This document shows positions 10,701-21,884 of a DNA stretch of 64,000 nt, piece after piece. The position numbers and the translations under genes were made by a program. Source of the DNA: Parelaphostrongylus tenuis (taxonomy: Eukaryota > Nematoda > Chromadorea > Rhabditida > Metastrongylidae); contig JAHQIW010000090.1 in assembly GCA_019055375.1 (NCBI GenBank), forward strand, positions 62,001 through 126,000, read 5' to 3'. The stretch's first letter is position 1; each line of letters opens with the position of its first letter. The notes under the pieces are model-generated. The model did no database searches, was not told the DNA's origin, and saw only the letters and a list, made by a program, of their open reading frames with translations.

Positions 10701-12009
10701 TGTCACTTTATAAGTTTATATAGAAGAGCCAGGACAAATCTTTCCAATGGAGGAAATTCAGGAAAAAAATTCAGAAAATTAAAAAAAAACCTCCCTAGTG
10801 GTTGATAAAATTTCATATGTATGTATAGAGGAGACCATACAAAATCGTCCTAATGACAAAAAAAAGCAACATAGCAGTTAATTTTAGCTAGCAAAAAGTA
10901 AAAGTCCATGATAGAAGGGCCATACGAACCATTTTGAAGGTGAGAAAAATCAATAAAATCGATAAAAATTTTACTTAGTAGAAAAAATCTTTTAGGAAAC
11001 ATCTCTGCGTACCCGTCGTTCCTCATCGGACAACGCTTGCCATTCGGCAGCTAAGGCAACATTGATCGTTTTCTGATCAGCAACCCTGTTTAACGGTACC
11101 ATATCGAGCTCGACGAGAACTAAACAAGACCGTCGATTGATTCAGGAGGTCAAGAGATCAAAAAGGGAGCGAAAAGAGGGAAGTTGGTCCCTCTGGAGAG
11201 TGGCGGTCCCATCAATTCTTGAAGTATTTTTATTGAATTGATTTCTTCAGTTAGGAATTTACGAGAGGTTTAGGCCCAAAAAAATCAATGGGACAACAAC
11301 CCTCCAGTAGCGCAATAAAATTAATCAAAAGACTATGAAAAAGAACTGAAAAAAAGTGCTAAACTCACTCTGACCTTAGAAAATGCACATAACCCGAACG
11401 TGGTTTACGCGGTGCATGCGGGTCTTCGACTTTCGTCCACGTTCTTCCCGTTGCTCCAGGCTTCTGAGAATAGTTATTGATTTATCGATTATCAGAATAA
11501 TCAATATTCTATCCAGGGGACAGTATTTATAATGATGAATTGATCGATCTCACTCGAAGAAAGGATTCTAAAGATTTCATTCGAAAAAGGAAATTTTTGT
11601 CACTTAGAATCTATGACTGGCCCCGGTGGAGAGTTATCTTGGCTTAGGCCTAGGCTTAGGCTTAGGCCTAGGCTTAGGCTTAGGCTTAGGCTTAGACTCA
11701 ATAAATCGATGGGACCATGACTCTCCACTGCCGGCTTATGCTTTTACCAATAAAACCAGTTTTTCAGAAGAAATTCGATGGGAAAAAAATTACACTAATT
11801 GTCGACGAATAAGACGAAACCTTATCCTTGCGGCGTCTGTATCGTCGTTTTTTCGAACGTTCGCTATAGAGAGATGTTTGAGTCTCGTCAAGGATAGATC
11901 CATCGACAGCAGTTGTCTCGGCTTTCACATCCTCCTCCTCCTCATCACCGTCGCTCATCTTCTCCTTCTCAGCGCTGCTAATCGTCGTCGGCGGCTCGTC
12001 GTCCTTCAT
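7763..12009 (-). CDS. HMG20-type HMG-box and coiled-coil protein (8 exons)
   Basis: Minus-strand exons: 11821-12009, 11375-11463, 11013-11119, 9573-9663, 9151-9308, 8705-8870, 8440-8523, 7763-7896. After an acidic, then basic N-terminus (DGDEEEEDV, KKRRYRRRK) comes an HMG box split over three exons: DPHAPRKPRSGYVHFL, then ALAAEWQALSDEERR, then PFLELATKEREQYQIEL followed by KAYEKTEHYRDFL. Exon 6 is a coiled coil (FQEREAKLRAIRHEIG, MQRTIEKMQAKNLAYE). The last exon ends VKDVIRSASFLLPK. Order and spacing match vertebrate HMG20A/B, DNA-binding partners of the LSD1-CoREST repressor complex; that role is inferred from the family. Splice phases agree except at exon 3, whose first part is one base out of frame with its second part: an assembly error, an unrecognised splice choice or a real lesion. 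Confidence 0.8.
8206..8394 (-). repeat. tRNA-derived SINE, family S1 (intron copy)
   Basis: On the minus strand it reads CGTAGTGGTCAGAGGTGCTC at the head, then GACGGTTCAATCTTGCTCC, GATACCAGACTTGTCTGGGA and GCGAGCCAGTGTAAAGGCC. These match the head and body of the 1.37 kb copy. It is truncated at the tail and lies in the last intron of the HMG20-type gene. Confidence 0.7.
10185..10500. mobile_element. Foldback MITE, type A
   Basis: Arms of about 80 bases are inverted copies: CTTTTCATAGGAGTCTTTGTAATCA on the left corresponds to the reverse complement of the right arm (GATTACCAACACTCCTATG and AAAAGTTCGTGTCCAG). No open frame is supported. It lies in the third intron of the HMG20-type gene. Confidence 0.65.
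11641..11697 (+). repeat. Interstitial telomere-type repeat (TTAGGC)n
   Basis: Nine consecutive six-base units of TTAGGC, two altered to CTAGGC and the last to TTAGAC. This is the nematode telomere unit. It lies in the first intron of the HMG20-type gene and is bracketed by the inverted motifs CCGGTGGAGAGT (11623-11634) and ACTCTCCACTGCCGG (11720-11734). Confidence 0.95.
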
Positions 12010-12134
12010 TCAAAAAAAAAAAGAATTAAAAATAAAAAGCTTAAAAATGATTTAATCTCTTAATCTCTTCTAGAAAAAAAATCTCTACTATCACATTTCA
12101 AAATAGTGAACAAATTAACTTAGTAAAAAACAAC

Positions 12135-12380
12135 ATTATCATCAGAAGAAAATCGTCTTCGTCCTTCATCGAAGAAAACGAAAAATAAGTTTTCAAATTT
12201 CTACTCCTTTCCAGGAAAGTGATCTCCCCTCAACGACTTAAAAATCACGAAATTAACTTCATCATCGACGAAGAAAAATCGTCCTCGTCCTTCATCGGAA
12301 AAAAACCAAAAATAACTTTTTCAAATAATTTATTCTCGTTCGGAAAATGATCCTCTAGTCTCGACTATTCAAATTTAGTG
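12135..12380. repeat. Tandem copies of the HMG20-type exon 1 start region
   Basis: Upstream of the HMG20-type start there are two further minus-strand copies of the start motif ATGAAGGACGA (start A at 12169 and 12295, beside the real 12009). Each has related surroundings, including AAAAATAA(G/C)TTTT. Spacing between the two copies is 126 bases. They look like duplicated 5' sequence; neither continues into the exon 1 reading frame. Confidence 0.55.
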
Positions 12381-13706
12381 CAAAATTAGTTGACTAAAAA
12401 TAACTAAATTCAAAATATTTCAACAGTTTGATCTCCTAGCTGCTTCCAAAATATTTTTCGCCGAATTTTCTGCCTAGAAGAAATAAAAAAAGTCTTTTAT
12501 TAAACACTCTATAAGATATCTATTGATAAATTCTCTATAGAGGCCGCTGTAGGCTTAGAGGTTATATTGATTTTTCGGCACCGCTCACTACATCTATTGT
12601 GTGTTCTCAGCGTAAAAATTCCGGAGATTTTACAATATTCTGGAATTTTCCATGGATTTTTATCACTCCTATTGTGATCTACGCTCGGATCGATTCAACC
12701 CATGAAGAAAAAAAATCAATTCCGAGTCTTATTTCCTTGTTTACACTACTTTTTTTCATTAACTGCAGCATTAGCGAACGCAAAAAGTGTAAAAAATTTT
12801 AGAACTTATTACAAAAAAAAAAACAAAATTATCGCATCAAATAGGGATGGATGGACGGACGGACGGAGAAGCCCTGATTCTCACTTTTAAGTCGTCGACG
12901 ACGACGGCGGCTGCTATAGGAGTGCCGTTTACTGCTGTTGTCGTAGCTGCTGTAGCAGTAATTTCGTCAACAACGCTCATCGTCTGATACCAAAGTTATC
13001 TACAAATTTCATAGATCAACACCACAATGAAATCAATCAATACGATCAATACGATCAATAGTCATGTAGATAACTATCGAGATGATGCAGCACTCTATGA
13101 AAATGCAATCGCGGCCGAAAATCAACACAACACAGAAAACGGTAGCAGTCGAAAAATTACTGCTAGCGGAAGAGGAATCGAGATTGAAAGTAAAGAAGAT
13201 CAAATCAAATGGCAAAAAAAGATACACTACAGCTGTTATTGATCTTACTGATGATGATAAATCTATCATTATGATTCATTTTTTCTTCTCAATCAATAAA
13301 TCAATAACTATATTGATAAACTGCACAAAACTGTAGTCCGGAGATCAATCTCGCTTGTAGTGAAGGATTAGTTCAAGGATGATAGTACAGAAAAAAAAAA
13401 GCCAAGATTATACATTTACAATGATGATACGGTGAGGGAAAAAAGAAGTGAGAAATTTTTCATTTCGAAAAAATACTGCGACGAACGGATTTTGCTGAAA
13501 TGCTTGATTAATGAACAATTTTGATAATAGGAAAAATTAGAACAGAAAACAAAATTTGACACATGAATGTAAAAAAAGTTAACTATATAAAAAAGTACGA
13601 TACAAATGTGAATATAAAGTGGTAGATGTTCAAAATGAATATTAATCAGGAAAATGTTTTCTAAGGTGTTTCAACTATAATGATGCTGAAACAGAAGCAA
13701 AATCCT

Positions 13707-13780
13707 GGCCTCAGGAAGGGTTCGAACCCGCGAGTACTCGTTTCGAAAGCTCGTTCGTTATCCACTGCACGATCGAAGCC
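13707..13780 (-). tRNA. tRNA-like gene, Arg(TCG)-like, probably a pseudogene
   Basis: On the minus strand the ends GGCTTCG and TGAGGCC pair over seven positions with two wobble pairs. A D-arm-like CGTGCAGTGGATAACG and a B box GGGTTCGAACCC are present. The loop TTTCGAA would give anticodon TCG (Arg), but the flanking bases do not form a proper anticodon stem, so I regard it as decayed. It does not share the tails of the T1 and T2 repeats. Confidence 0.45.
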
Positions 13781-14362
13781 TTTCGTTTTCTTTACTTCCA
13801 TCAATGTAGCCTTATTGGTGCTATCAGCAATCTCTCGTCAAGTAGACCGATTTGGCAATGACTAGAATTCTATCGATTCTTACGGTCAATTAGAGCTTTA
13901 CATTATGCCAGCAAGGAAACCAATAAAAGTGAATAAAAATCAGCAAGGAAGCAACTTTTCCTCGCTATTAGAAATTTGTTAAATATTTTTTATTACAATC
14001 TTCGCAACTTAAAAATCGATTAAGGAGGTGTCTGACTGCTTACAATTATTATCAGCAATTGTCTACAAATCCTGACATTTTCTGCTTGCTCCTGTCTTCA
14101 CTTCGAGTGAAAGATAGAGTTTTAGAATGCAGAGAAAGTCTTCAGAGTCGATGAACATCTTTTTCGAGAAAAGAACAAAAGTATCAGAATAAAAATAAGC
14201 GAAAAGAATTTAGAAGATTCATAGTAGTAACACATTCTTCTGAAGATCTCTGCCACGGAACCGAAAGGTTTCGTGCTGCTGATGAGCCGATAGGCCTAGA
14301 CGAACGTCTAGCACTATATAAACGCCATAACAGACATGGAACGCTTGAAACATTCTACCAGA

Positions 14363-14520
14363 TTATGTATATATATGTATATATATATATGTTATGCATA
14401 TATGTATATATATATATCGTATACATAGTTATATAGATGTATGCATATACATGCACATATATATATAGTATATATCGATAGATAAATAAGTATAGGCATA
14501 TGCATATATATATGTATAAA
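14363..14520. repeat. AT-rich microsatellite
   Basis: A run of TATA, TATG and CATA units about 160 bases long. It carries no other signal. Confidence 0.9.
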
Positions 14521-14540
14521 CTTTTTTACTTTACACTTCA

Positions 14541-14771
14541 TTAGATCACTGTCACAGCATAAAGTTTTCACTGTGCGGATCCCAGATTCGTTTTTTCTTC
14601 TATAAAGTCGTAAAATACTGATTGAACACGTCTCCTTGCATCCTCGAGGATAGCCTGGCTTTAGCATTCCACTGAGCGTACATTGTTGACTGCCGGAGAG
14701 TTCTGGAATGTGGGAATCAGCCCTGCATAGCGCCGAGACGAGCATCACAATCACTCGGCCATGGAGCCCAG
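14541..14771 (-). repeat. SINE family S2
   Basis: On the minus strand it starts GGCCGAGTGATTGTGATGC (A-box-like). It continues through CTCTCCGGCAGTCAACAATG and CCAGGCTATCCTCGAGGATG and ends GGGATCCGCACAGTG. Four other copies (19.6, 31.2, 31.6 and 38.6 kb) share this order. Confidence 0.7.
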
Positions 14772-14784
14772 TATATACAATATT

Positions 14785-15370
14785 AGATCATTTCATAAGT
14801 TTTCGCACTAGAACAGTAAAGACCAAATTTAATTACCAGACGTCACTAAAACCGCATGATTTTCTTACCGTTCAATTGCGCATTATCTTGCGAACATTTT
14901 GATATAGAACTTCCCTAATTTGAGATGGAGCTGTCGTGGGAACAAATTCGCTTGCTATTCATGCACGAATGGCGCAGAAGGTAAAATGCCAATGAAGCGG
15001 CACGCAAGATTAATAGGGTCCTGTCGAGGGCCCGAGAGCGACTGGTCCTCCAGACTGCTCTTCCCAGCTTTGAACTTCGCAAGCCATTTCCTAGGCGTCC
15101 TTTCTGCAACCGTTTCATCGCCCCCAGTTCCATTAATTCCTGAGCGCCGCATCACTGGCCTTCTCCTTCACACGCCATTCGTGTATGAATAGCAAGCAAA
15201 CTGCTCGCAAGATAGCTCAATCTTGAAGCAACATAGGTAAATTGTATACTAAAAGGTTCACAAGAAAATGCACAATCGAACGACACCAAAATCATACAAC
15301 TTCGACTGCGTCTGGTTAATAAATGTGGTGTTTACTGCGAAGTCTCAAAACTTCTGAAACGACCTAATAT
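14785..15370. mobile_element. Foldback mariner derivative, copy 1
   Basis: Long inverted arms begin AGATCATTTCATAAGTTTTC on the left and end GAAACGACCTA on the right. On the plus strand from 14925 the left arm encodes the mariner transposase N-terminus (MELSWEQIRLLFMHEW). On the minus strand the right arm encodes the same start plus more of the first DNA-binding domain (TVAERTPRKWLAKFKAGKSS). Two transposase 5' ends therefore face each other and the catalytic part is missing. A second copy is at 48.0 kb. Confidence 0.8.
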
Positions 15371-15374
15371 AATT

Positions 15375-15767
15375 TTCTACGTGCACATAATCAATATATG
15401 TTGCGACGGATGCCGTGGAAGAACGAAGAGCTGAAATCCGTGAAAAAAATGAGACCGCATCAATCAGCAATGAAGCGATTTGTCTGAATGAGAAACGCAA
15501 TATCCTGATGAGAATAGTCCGAAATCGGCGGTTTTTTTTTTCACTCTTGTGGCGACGAGGTAATGGTGTCACTGTGGGTGGTCTACATCTCCTGAAGGCA
15601 TACGGAGGGCACGAAGGCAATCGCATCCTTTCTGGTGACTTTTCATTTGCATGGTTTTTGATGGCACTGACATGAAGTTGAACGAATTGCTTTTCAGCTT
15701 GTTCCGCTTTTAATTCGTCAGACAATCTCGTTGTAGCGCCATCCATCCACTTACATGTCACAGTCAT
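15375..15767 (-). other. Unrecognised open stretch, possible exon(s)
   Basis: A minus-strand frame of about 130 codons directly follows the foldback mariner. The first half (LSDELKAEQAEKQFVQLHV, SPERMRLPSCPPYAFRR) has a protein-like composition. The second half is low-complexity and contains an acceptor-like TTTCAG. I do not recognise a family and found no partner exons. Confidence 0.2.
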
Positions 15768-16337
15768 TTAATTCCATGCTTTCGGCTAAATTTCACGGCG
15801 CAAGTTAGAGGAAAATCTTCGTAGTTAAAATATGAAAAATTCAGACATCAGTATTTGATCTGGAAATCTTTGGTGTGTGATGCGAAAAGCTGATTAGTGA
15901 GGTTCACGAGGTCAACAACACGAAGTGCAAGGTCAGTCAATGGAAACCAGTAGAGTGACTCTCAACATCACGAGACAAACATATAGTGGCATTTCTTTTA
16001 TAAATAACTCACAACTACTCGAAAACTAAAGAGTTCTAGGAAGTCATTCAATCATCAATAGATTTGATTCATGCAGGAAAAAAAAGATTTATCAGGTTCC
16101 CCTAAGCCTAGGAAAAACATCACGTAAACCGACAAGTCGACTTCTTCATTGAAAAATTCTTCATTCGATAAAGAGAGGAAGAAAGAAGTTGTGAAGAAAA
16201 TTCACCTATAAAAAAGTGCAAAATTCTAATCTTAGCAGATGAGAACTAATGCTTAGAGTGCCCCAAATGAAGGGACGTATTTGTTTGCACTTTCACTTTA
16301 GTACTTTTGATATATCGTTTCTTCTATCTCATGCTTT

Positions 16338-16359
16338 AATATATATATATATCTAAATT

Positions 16360-16393
<34 letters not shown>

Positions 16394-16402
16394 ATGTATA
16401 TA
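16338..16402. repeat. AT microsatellite
   Basis: Two blocks of (AT)n separated by CTAAAT, ending with ATAC and ATGT units. Apart from this tract I see no supported gene between about 15.8 and 18.3 kb; open frames at 16.8-17.2 and 17.85-18.17 kb lack recognisable motifs. Confidence 0.9.
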
Positions 16403-18345
16403 TGGATTGATAGATAAATAAAGGTTAATACAAACTCCAAATTTCAATCAGATCTAGTGAAAATGGTAGAAATATGGAGAAAAATTTCATGCTAAGAAGG
16501 ACATCAAATAGATATGACGAGGTGGCCATTACTGTGCTTATTTGATAGATTTCGCGCCGGGAAGAATCCGCACAGAGCAACTGAAGGTCTGTATTTCAAG
16601 ATAATATTCAGAAAAACCTGTTGGAAAAGGAAAACGTTTCAATTCTTGGAGAATATTTCACCTGTATCCGTATGATAAGAATTCTATGACATCATTTTCA
16701 CTGCAGTGAGAAAGTGCAAGTGCGATAGTCAGTGGAATCAGATTATGCCGCAGGGAAACAGTTCAATCTCCAGAGAATTTTGCATTTATTTTCGCATCAT
16801 AGTAACTAAATGACGTCATTTTTCTTACTGAAAAGTAACAGCGATGATGAAAGTCGACTATCGCCATCGATTGCTATTCAGCGACGTAGGTGGTGGATTG
16901 AAACCGGCAGACTCATTGGCCAGCCAGCCAGTGGCCAATCGGTCGACCACCAACAATCTCAATGCTGCTTATTCAGATATCATAAAAATCTGGATGGTGG
17001 TACTGTTTTCTTGGTCCTGTTATTCATCTATGTTTATAGTAAGATACACTTTTTCTTAGAGTTCTTACTTTATTACTGGCGCTCGTTCGAACCAGGCAGG
17101 GAGGAAAAAGTAGGAAAGGGTAGTAGGAAAATGTTTGGATGGCATTACAATGCAAAAAAAAAACAAATTTTTTATCTGGCCTTACTAGGGGGACTTGAAG
17201 ATATTTATGCAAAAAAGAAAAGTGAATAATATTTTTGATGTGAAAAAATTTTCATGCAAAGGAACTTTGTAGAAAGTTCGATAAAAACCTAAACTGGAAA
17301 ATAAAGCGGAAAACCTGAATAAAAAAGAAACAAAAAGAAAAAGACCGACATCGATAAGCTTTGTCCAGAAGAGAAGATTCTCTGTAGACAATTGATTTTT
17401 CGAAGTTAAATAGTTGCAGGAAAAAAAACATAACGATAAAATCTACAGATTGTGCTATTTGGAGAGGATTAATGCATGAAATAGGAGATATTTATCTATA
17501 ATTTTTTTGGTAGAAAATTTGAGTCCTATTTTTCGACTTTTCGATAGCGTCAGAGATAGATGATTAATCAACAGCGGAATAGAAAATGAAAAAATATAGA
17601 TGAATCATAAAAATTACTTGATGTGAGTAGAAATCACTTCAAAAGCAATGCTCTTTTTGGAGATAGTTAGGTCTTCGACAAAAGTGTATCGTTTCAGAGC
17701 ATCTACTAGGAGAAAACTTTCAATGAGTAGACGAATTTAGGAAATGAAACGATTTGTTTTGATGAAAGTGAAGGGAACTAACGGACATTGTGGACTGGAG
17801 TAAGTACAGGAAGCTTATATCATGTTTAAGGACATAGATAAAAATGTGTAGATTACTTACAAGTACAAAAATAGTGACGGATGAAAGGCGTAACAGGGAA
17901 AACGGGCGCTGATCGATGCCGACTCTCGGCAAAGCAGGAGAAAACGCCGGAGTGGCTGAATGGTGATGAGTGCACGTGGCATAGTAGCCCTTCTAGTGAT
18001 TTCACTTGACTTGAGTTCGAGTAGTACACAAGTTCGAACCCGAACGTTTCGAGGCTGAACACGTTCGTAATCGTAGGTGCCCCAGCGGTAGCACATATCA
18101 CCGCGACTGCCGGATTGCTTACTGCACTGGTTCGAGACAAACACATTCGGTTTCGATATTCTCGGCATCGGTCACATTGAGAGTCAAAACCGTTGCCGTC
18201 GGAGACATTGTGGAATGGGACACTAACGGTGGCATACTGTTATTACTGGTTTAAGTCGGCCAGTGGAATCAAACTTGATCGTTTTGATGCCGAACACGCT
18301 CAAAATCCTAACGACCAGTGACCACGCGTCATGTGATCGTAGCCT

Positions 18346-19487
18346 TGTTGCTTTACTGCTCTGAGAAGGAGATTTTTAATGATCATCCTCGATAGTCATA
18401 TCCGTCAGTTAGAGCACATGGAGACATTTGCTTCCTTGTTGGAATTACGGTTGCTAAACAGGTTGTCAACGTATCGAATTCGCTTATACTATGACTATGT
18501 TGACGATGAAGACGTCGGGATTCATAATCGTCGTAAGTGTTCATATGTAGTGGTTTGATTGAAAGGCAATCAAGATTGAACGTTAAAGAAGAAATGACTA
18601 AGGAAAAATTAGAAAAAAATTTACTTTTAGAATTGACTCGAAATAATAATCAAAGAACAAGGACGTTATTTGGCCGCTGACTACGTAAATATGCACATCT
18701 AGAACTACTTCGAGTGTTTTATTTGCAATGTTAACTTCTAATTACTGCCCAATTCATTTTCAGCGACACAGTAGACTGTCAAAATATTCTTGAGAATGCT
18801 GAAATAAGAGCAAAACTTGGGACCTGCTGTACATGTGACGGGCTCGAACCATGACTGGACTTTCCAGAGCGCGTTAGCATGATCAATCAAGGGTCTTCGC
18901 TCTGCTTCTCTCAGCCGTGTTCCAACTCTAATTGGTGGCTATTAGCAGTCATTAAGTCCTCTTTACTGCCTAGTTCATTTAGGCAGTGAACAGGACTTAA
19001 ACAATGCGATCGCGACCGCTTCAGTTTAACTGGTATTTAACACCGATTAATGATTCACGAATAAATCTCGTTGACGTGTATTTGTAAGTAGTAACTCTAG
19101 AGTCTAAACATGACCAAGAAAAAGGCAGGGCAAAGGCCCTAATAGGTAGTGCGAGCATGTGTTATACCGAAAAGATATGAACGTGGTTCGAGATCACTGC
19201 AAATACATTGTGCTCTGAATTTTGCTCATTTCTCGACTTTTTTTTTGGCTACCGTTAGATGTAGCATCTATTCTAAAATAATTTTAGTGTCCTTCCGCCA
19301 GTTTTTGCGTACGTTGTATCCAAGAATAGAACAGGCAAATGATCGGTTCACATTTGAGAATCTTGATCGAATGTATTCTGCTTCGTCACAACCAAGCTCA
19401 TCAAGAAAACGATCCTTTGAAGTATCTATTTCTGAGCCTCAATTCACACGTCCTCCTCATCGTCAACGTGTATTAAGGATCAATTAG
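18346..19487 (+). CDS. 3' end of an unrecognised gene (two last exons)
   Basis: Exon A, open from about 18346 to 18532, encodes METFASLLELRLLNRLSTY and YYDYVDDEDVGIHNR and ends at a good GTAAGT donor. Exon B (19288-19487) follows an ATTTTAG acceptor, stays in frame across the junction (phase 1), and encodes SFRQFLRTLYPRIEQANDRF, a serine-rich linker and a basic C-terminus ending RQRVLRIN, then a stop. The matching phase and residue-like composition support a real gene. Upstream exons were not found, and the start of exon A is uncertain because a TAG lies just before 18346. I do not recognise the protein. Confidence 0.45.
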
Positions 19488-19639
19488 GCCAGGTGAGCTT
19501 GTTGGATTTCACCTCCATACCTCTGTTACCCTTTTTCTATTAAAAATGATTGTGCTCTTAATAGTCGATGTAAATCGGTATCTAAAGTAAACATATACAA
19601 AGACAATTTTTCGACAGTTTATTGACTCGTTTTCGCAGT

Positions 19640-19877
19640 GTTTCCTTTTTCACTGTGCGAATCCCAATGCTTCCAGCATTTGATTCGTTTTATCGTCTTC
19701 CTAAAGAACGTCGTAGAATGCTGGCCGAGCACGACTCCTTGCACGCTCGAGGATAGCCTGGCTTGGGGTTCCATAGGGTGTAGTTGTTGACTGCCGGAAA
19801 GGGTTAGGGGCTAGGAGCTCGGCTCCACGTTTGCCGCAACAGGCATCATAACCACTCAGCCACAGCGTCCTGACGCA
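19640..19877 (-). repeat. SINE family S2
   Basis: Minus-strand order as in the 14.54 kb copy: TGTGGCTGAGTGGTTATGATG, then CGGCAGTCAACAACTACACC, CCAGGCTATCCTCGAG, and CATTGGGATTCGCACAGTG. This is among the most complete copies. Confidence 0.75.
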
Positions 19878-20439
19878 AATACACTCTATAAGGACTTTTC
19901 ATTCTACCACCTAATAGCAGTGTTATGATATCATGATTATATGCCTAGTGATGCTAAGTAATATGCATGATATTTGATGCGAGACGGCGACTGAACCCGC
20001 GTTACACCCATAGCACCGGCGCTTGCTTCCAGCGAAGCTACGGCTCTGCTACTTCGTTTTCTTCAACTTTCTTCCGCTTGAGGTTGAGTGTTCTACAAAT
20101 AACTCGGTATTTCTGGATGAATAACCGTAGGAAAATCGTATATAATAATTTCTCTGGATGGTTAACACGGTTTTTGTATTGCTATGTTTACGTATTTCTA
20201 GAAATGTTGAACTCTTCAGAATATTTCACCAGGTTGTACGACTTTTTTTGAGACAGTGAACTTCGTTTCACGGAAGAAACGCCTTCGATAAGGTGCACAT
20301 TCGATCACTTGAATACAGTCATAAAATGCAAGAGAGTGCATTAGGGTAGTTGGTCTTGGATACTTGGGAACTGGGACGGCTTTGTTCACTGGTAGTGCGA
20401 GTTCCAGCTTAGTTTCATTTTTTTCTCTCTAGCGCAATC

Positions 20440-21300
20440 GTCATCAATGGTGGTGGTGGTGGCTGCTACAAACATGTTAAGGTCCACGAGGGCCATTCCG
20501 TAACCCTGAATTCCTTTTCATCTATGACACAGATAGTGGTCGTTAACCACGAACACGCCCGACCATCGTATGGGTGGTCTCACCACAGGATGGTTGCATT
20601 CTCTTGTAGTCCGCTCCACTGTTATATTCGTTCATCTCTCACCTGTTCGTATTACGTGACCGGCCCATTTGCGTTGACCCGTTGAAGACTATTCTTCTGG
20701 ATCCCGAAGATGAGACAGCATCAAAAGATCTGTGCTGCTAATCACGGCTAAAAGTTGTGATAGCGGTTGAAACTGAGAGATCATTCAAGTGCTTTGTGGG
20801 TGGGTGATGAGCGGATTCTTGATGTGGGCGTAGTTTTGGCTCAAATTTTTACTGTATGCAACGCTTGGAGAACCGTCGGATTAAGCGGATGATCGCGGAA
20901 TTATGGGTTCATTAGTCAATCGGCGGCTCCATTGAGAGGTGCGAATGTAGCCCATGATACTCTCCATTCCTCTCTAATTTCTCCTTCATGTTGCTCTCTA
21001 TGATCAAAGAATGTCTGTGATACACGTGCGAAGTGGCCTCTGTAATTACAGAAACATTGTGCTTGATTTGTTCATCTTCGTACTATAGGTTTCCGCGAAC
21101 TGGGTTTTTGTGCTAATTATGCGCACTTCAGTTTTCTTGCTGCTAGTTGGAATTCATTAACCATCGTCTCTCCTTCAATTTTAGTCCTCGAAAAAATGAT
21201 GATATCATCCACGAACCCACTGTTTCCCAAGAATTTGCCATCTACTCGTATGACCTTCTCGTTGCAACTGAATAACTTAATTATTCAGTGCAGTGCGGAA
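20440..21300 (-). mobile_element. RTE-type non-LTR retroposon fragment (reverse transcriptase)
   Basis: On the minus strand, 21217 down to about 21165 encodes a reverse-transcriptase catalytic box, GFVDDIIIFSRTKIEGETMV, in the YxDD position. The following 700 bases keep broken traces of the RTE C-terminal region (NANGPVT, then RPPIRW-like and EW-containing stretches) in changing frames. Stops and frameshifts make it dead. RTE elements move by target-primed reverse transcription; neither 5' endonuclease nor 3' end could be delimited. Confidence 0.6.
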
Positions 21301-21479
21301 GTAAAGCTTTGGCGATATACAGGGGGAGCACAAAGCTCCAATAATTTTTTTTTCACTTATTTCATCAGTAAGAAAATCGTGCATAAACGAATGAACTCAT
21401 TGTACTGAAGGAAGAATTACGCTTACTAGACAATAGTCATAACAATAAACAAAAAAGCTTGTAACAAATTCTCAAGATT

Positions 21480-21865
21480 GCCCTCTTTGGCCTCTATGCA
21501 TTTACGAGAATGCTTGCGGTAATTTTCAGCGATGCCGCACACGTTTTCATCGTAATTTCTTCTCAAACGCGTGTCAAAGCCGTGTCAAGCGCGGCTACGC
21601 CAGTGTAGAAACTAGCTGAGACTTTTTCCTACAGTATGGACCACATGGTGTAATTCATTGGCCTGAGATCCGACTTGTCTAACGTCCAAGTGTTCTTGCT
21701 CCATAAGGCTGGAAACTGCTCTTGACAGCAATCCTTAGCGGGCAGAATGCGCAGGAGCAGAATTGTGCTGAAGCGTAAATCCGTCGGTGTCAAAGTACTG
21801 AGTACTTCAAGGCTGCAGCATGTGCCGTAAAACTTGCTACAGAGAACTGAAGTTATGCTGATCAA
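21480..21865 (-). mobile_element. Mariner-type transposase C-terminal remnant
   Basis: Minus-strand 21865-21629 has the residues LDKSDLRPMNYTMWSIL, matching the mariner pattern SPDLxPLDYxxWxxL that holds the last catalytic aspartate. In the continuing frame to about 21480, KVSASFYTGVAALDTAL and KITASILVNA match the usual C-terminal tail. The N-terminal half is absent and an in-frame stop is present. Confidence 0.6.
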
Positions 21866-21884
21866 TGACTAATTATATATTTGT

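Noticed and set aside
11626..12063. Plus-strand open frame starting with many Leu-Gly repeats
   Set aside because: It is a translation of the TTAGGC tract and runs antisense over exon 1 of the HMG20-type gene.
14363..14520. Regular spacing of ATATAT blocks, considered as a CRISPR-like or origin-like array
   Set aside because: Simple microsatellite; no repeat-spacer structure, and the DNA is eukaryotic.
16810..17229. Overlapping open frames, one with a hydrophobic stretch
   Set aside because: Composition follows the local AT-rich bias; no motif and no convincing splice sites.
17857..18168. Minus-strand overlapping frames of about 100 codons, plus a readable plus-strand stretch (VIVGAPAVAHITATAGLLTA)
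   Set aside because: Several frames are open at once with no family match; could be a decayed exon but not supportable.
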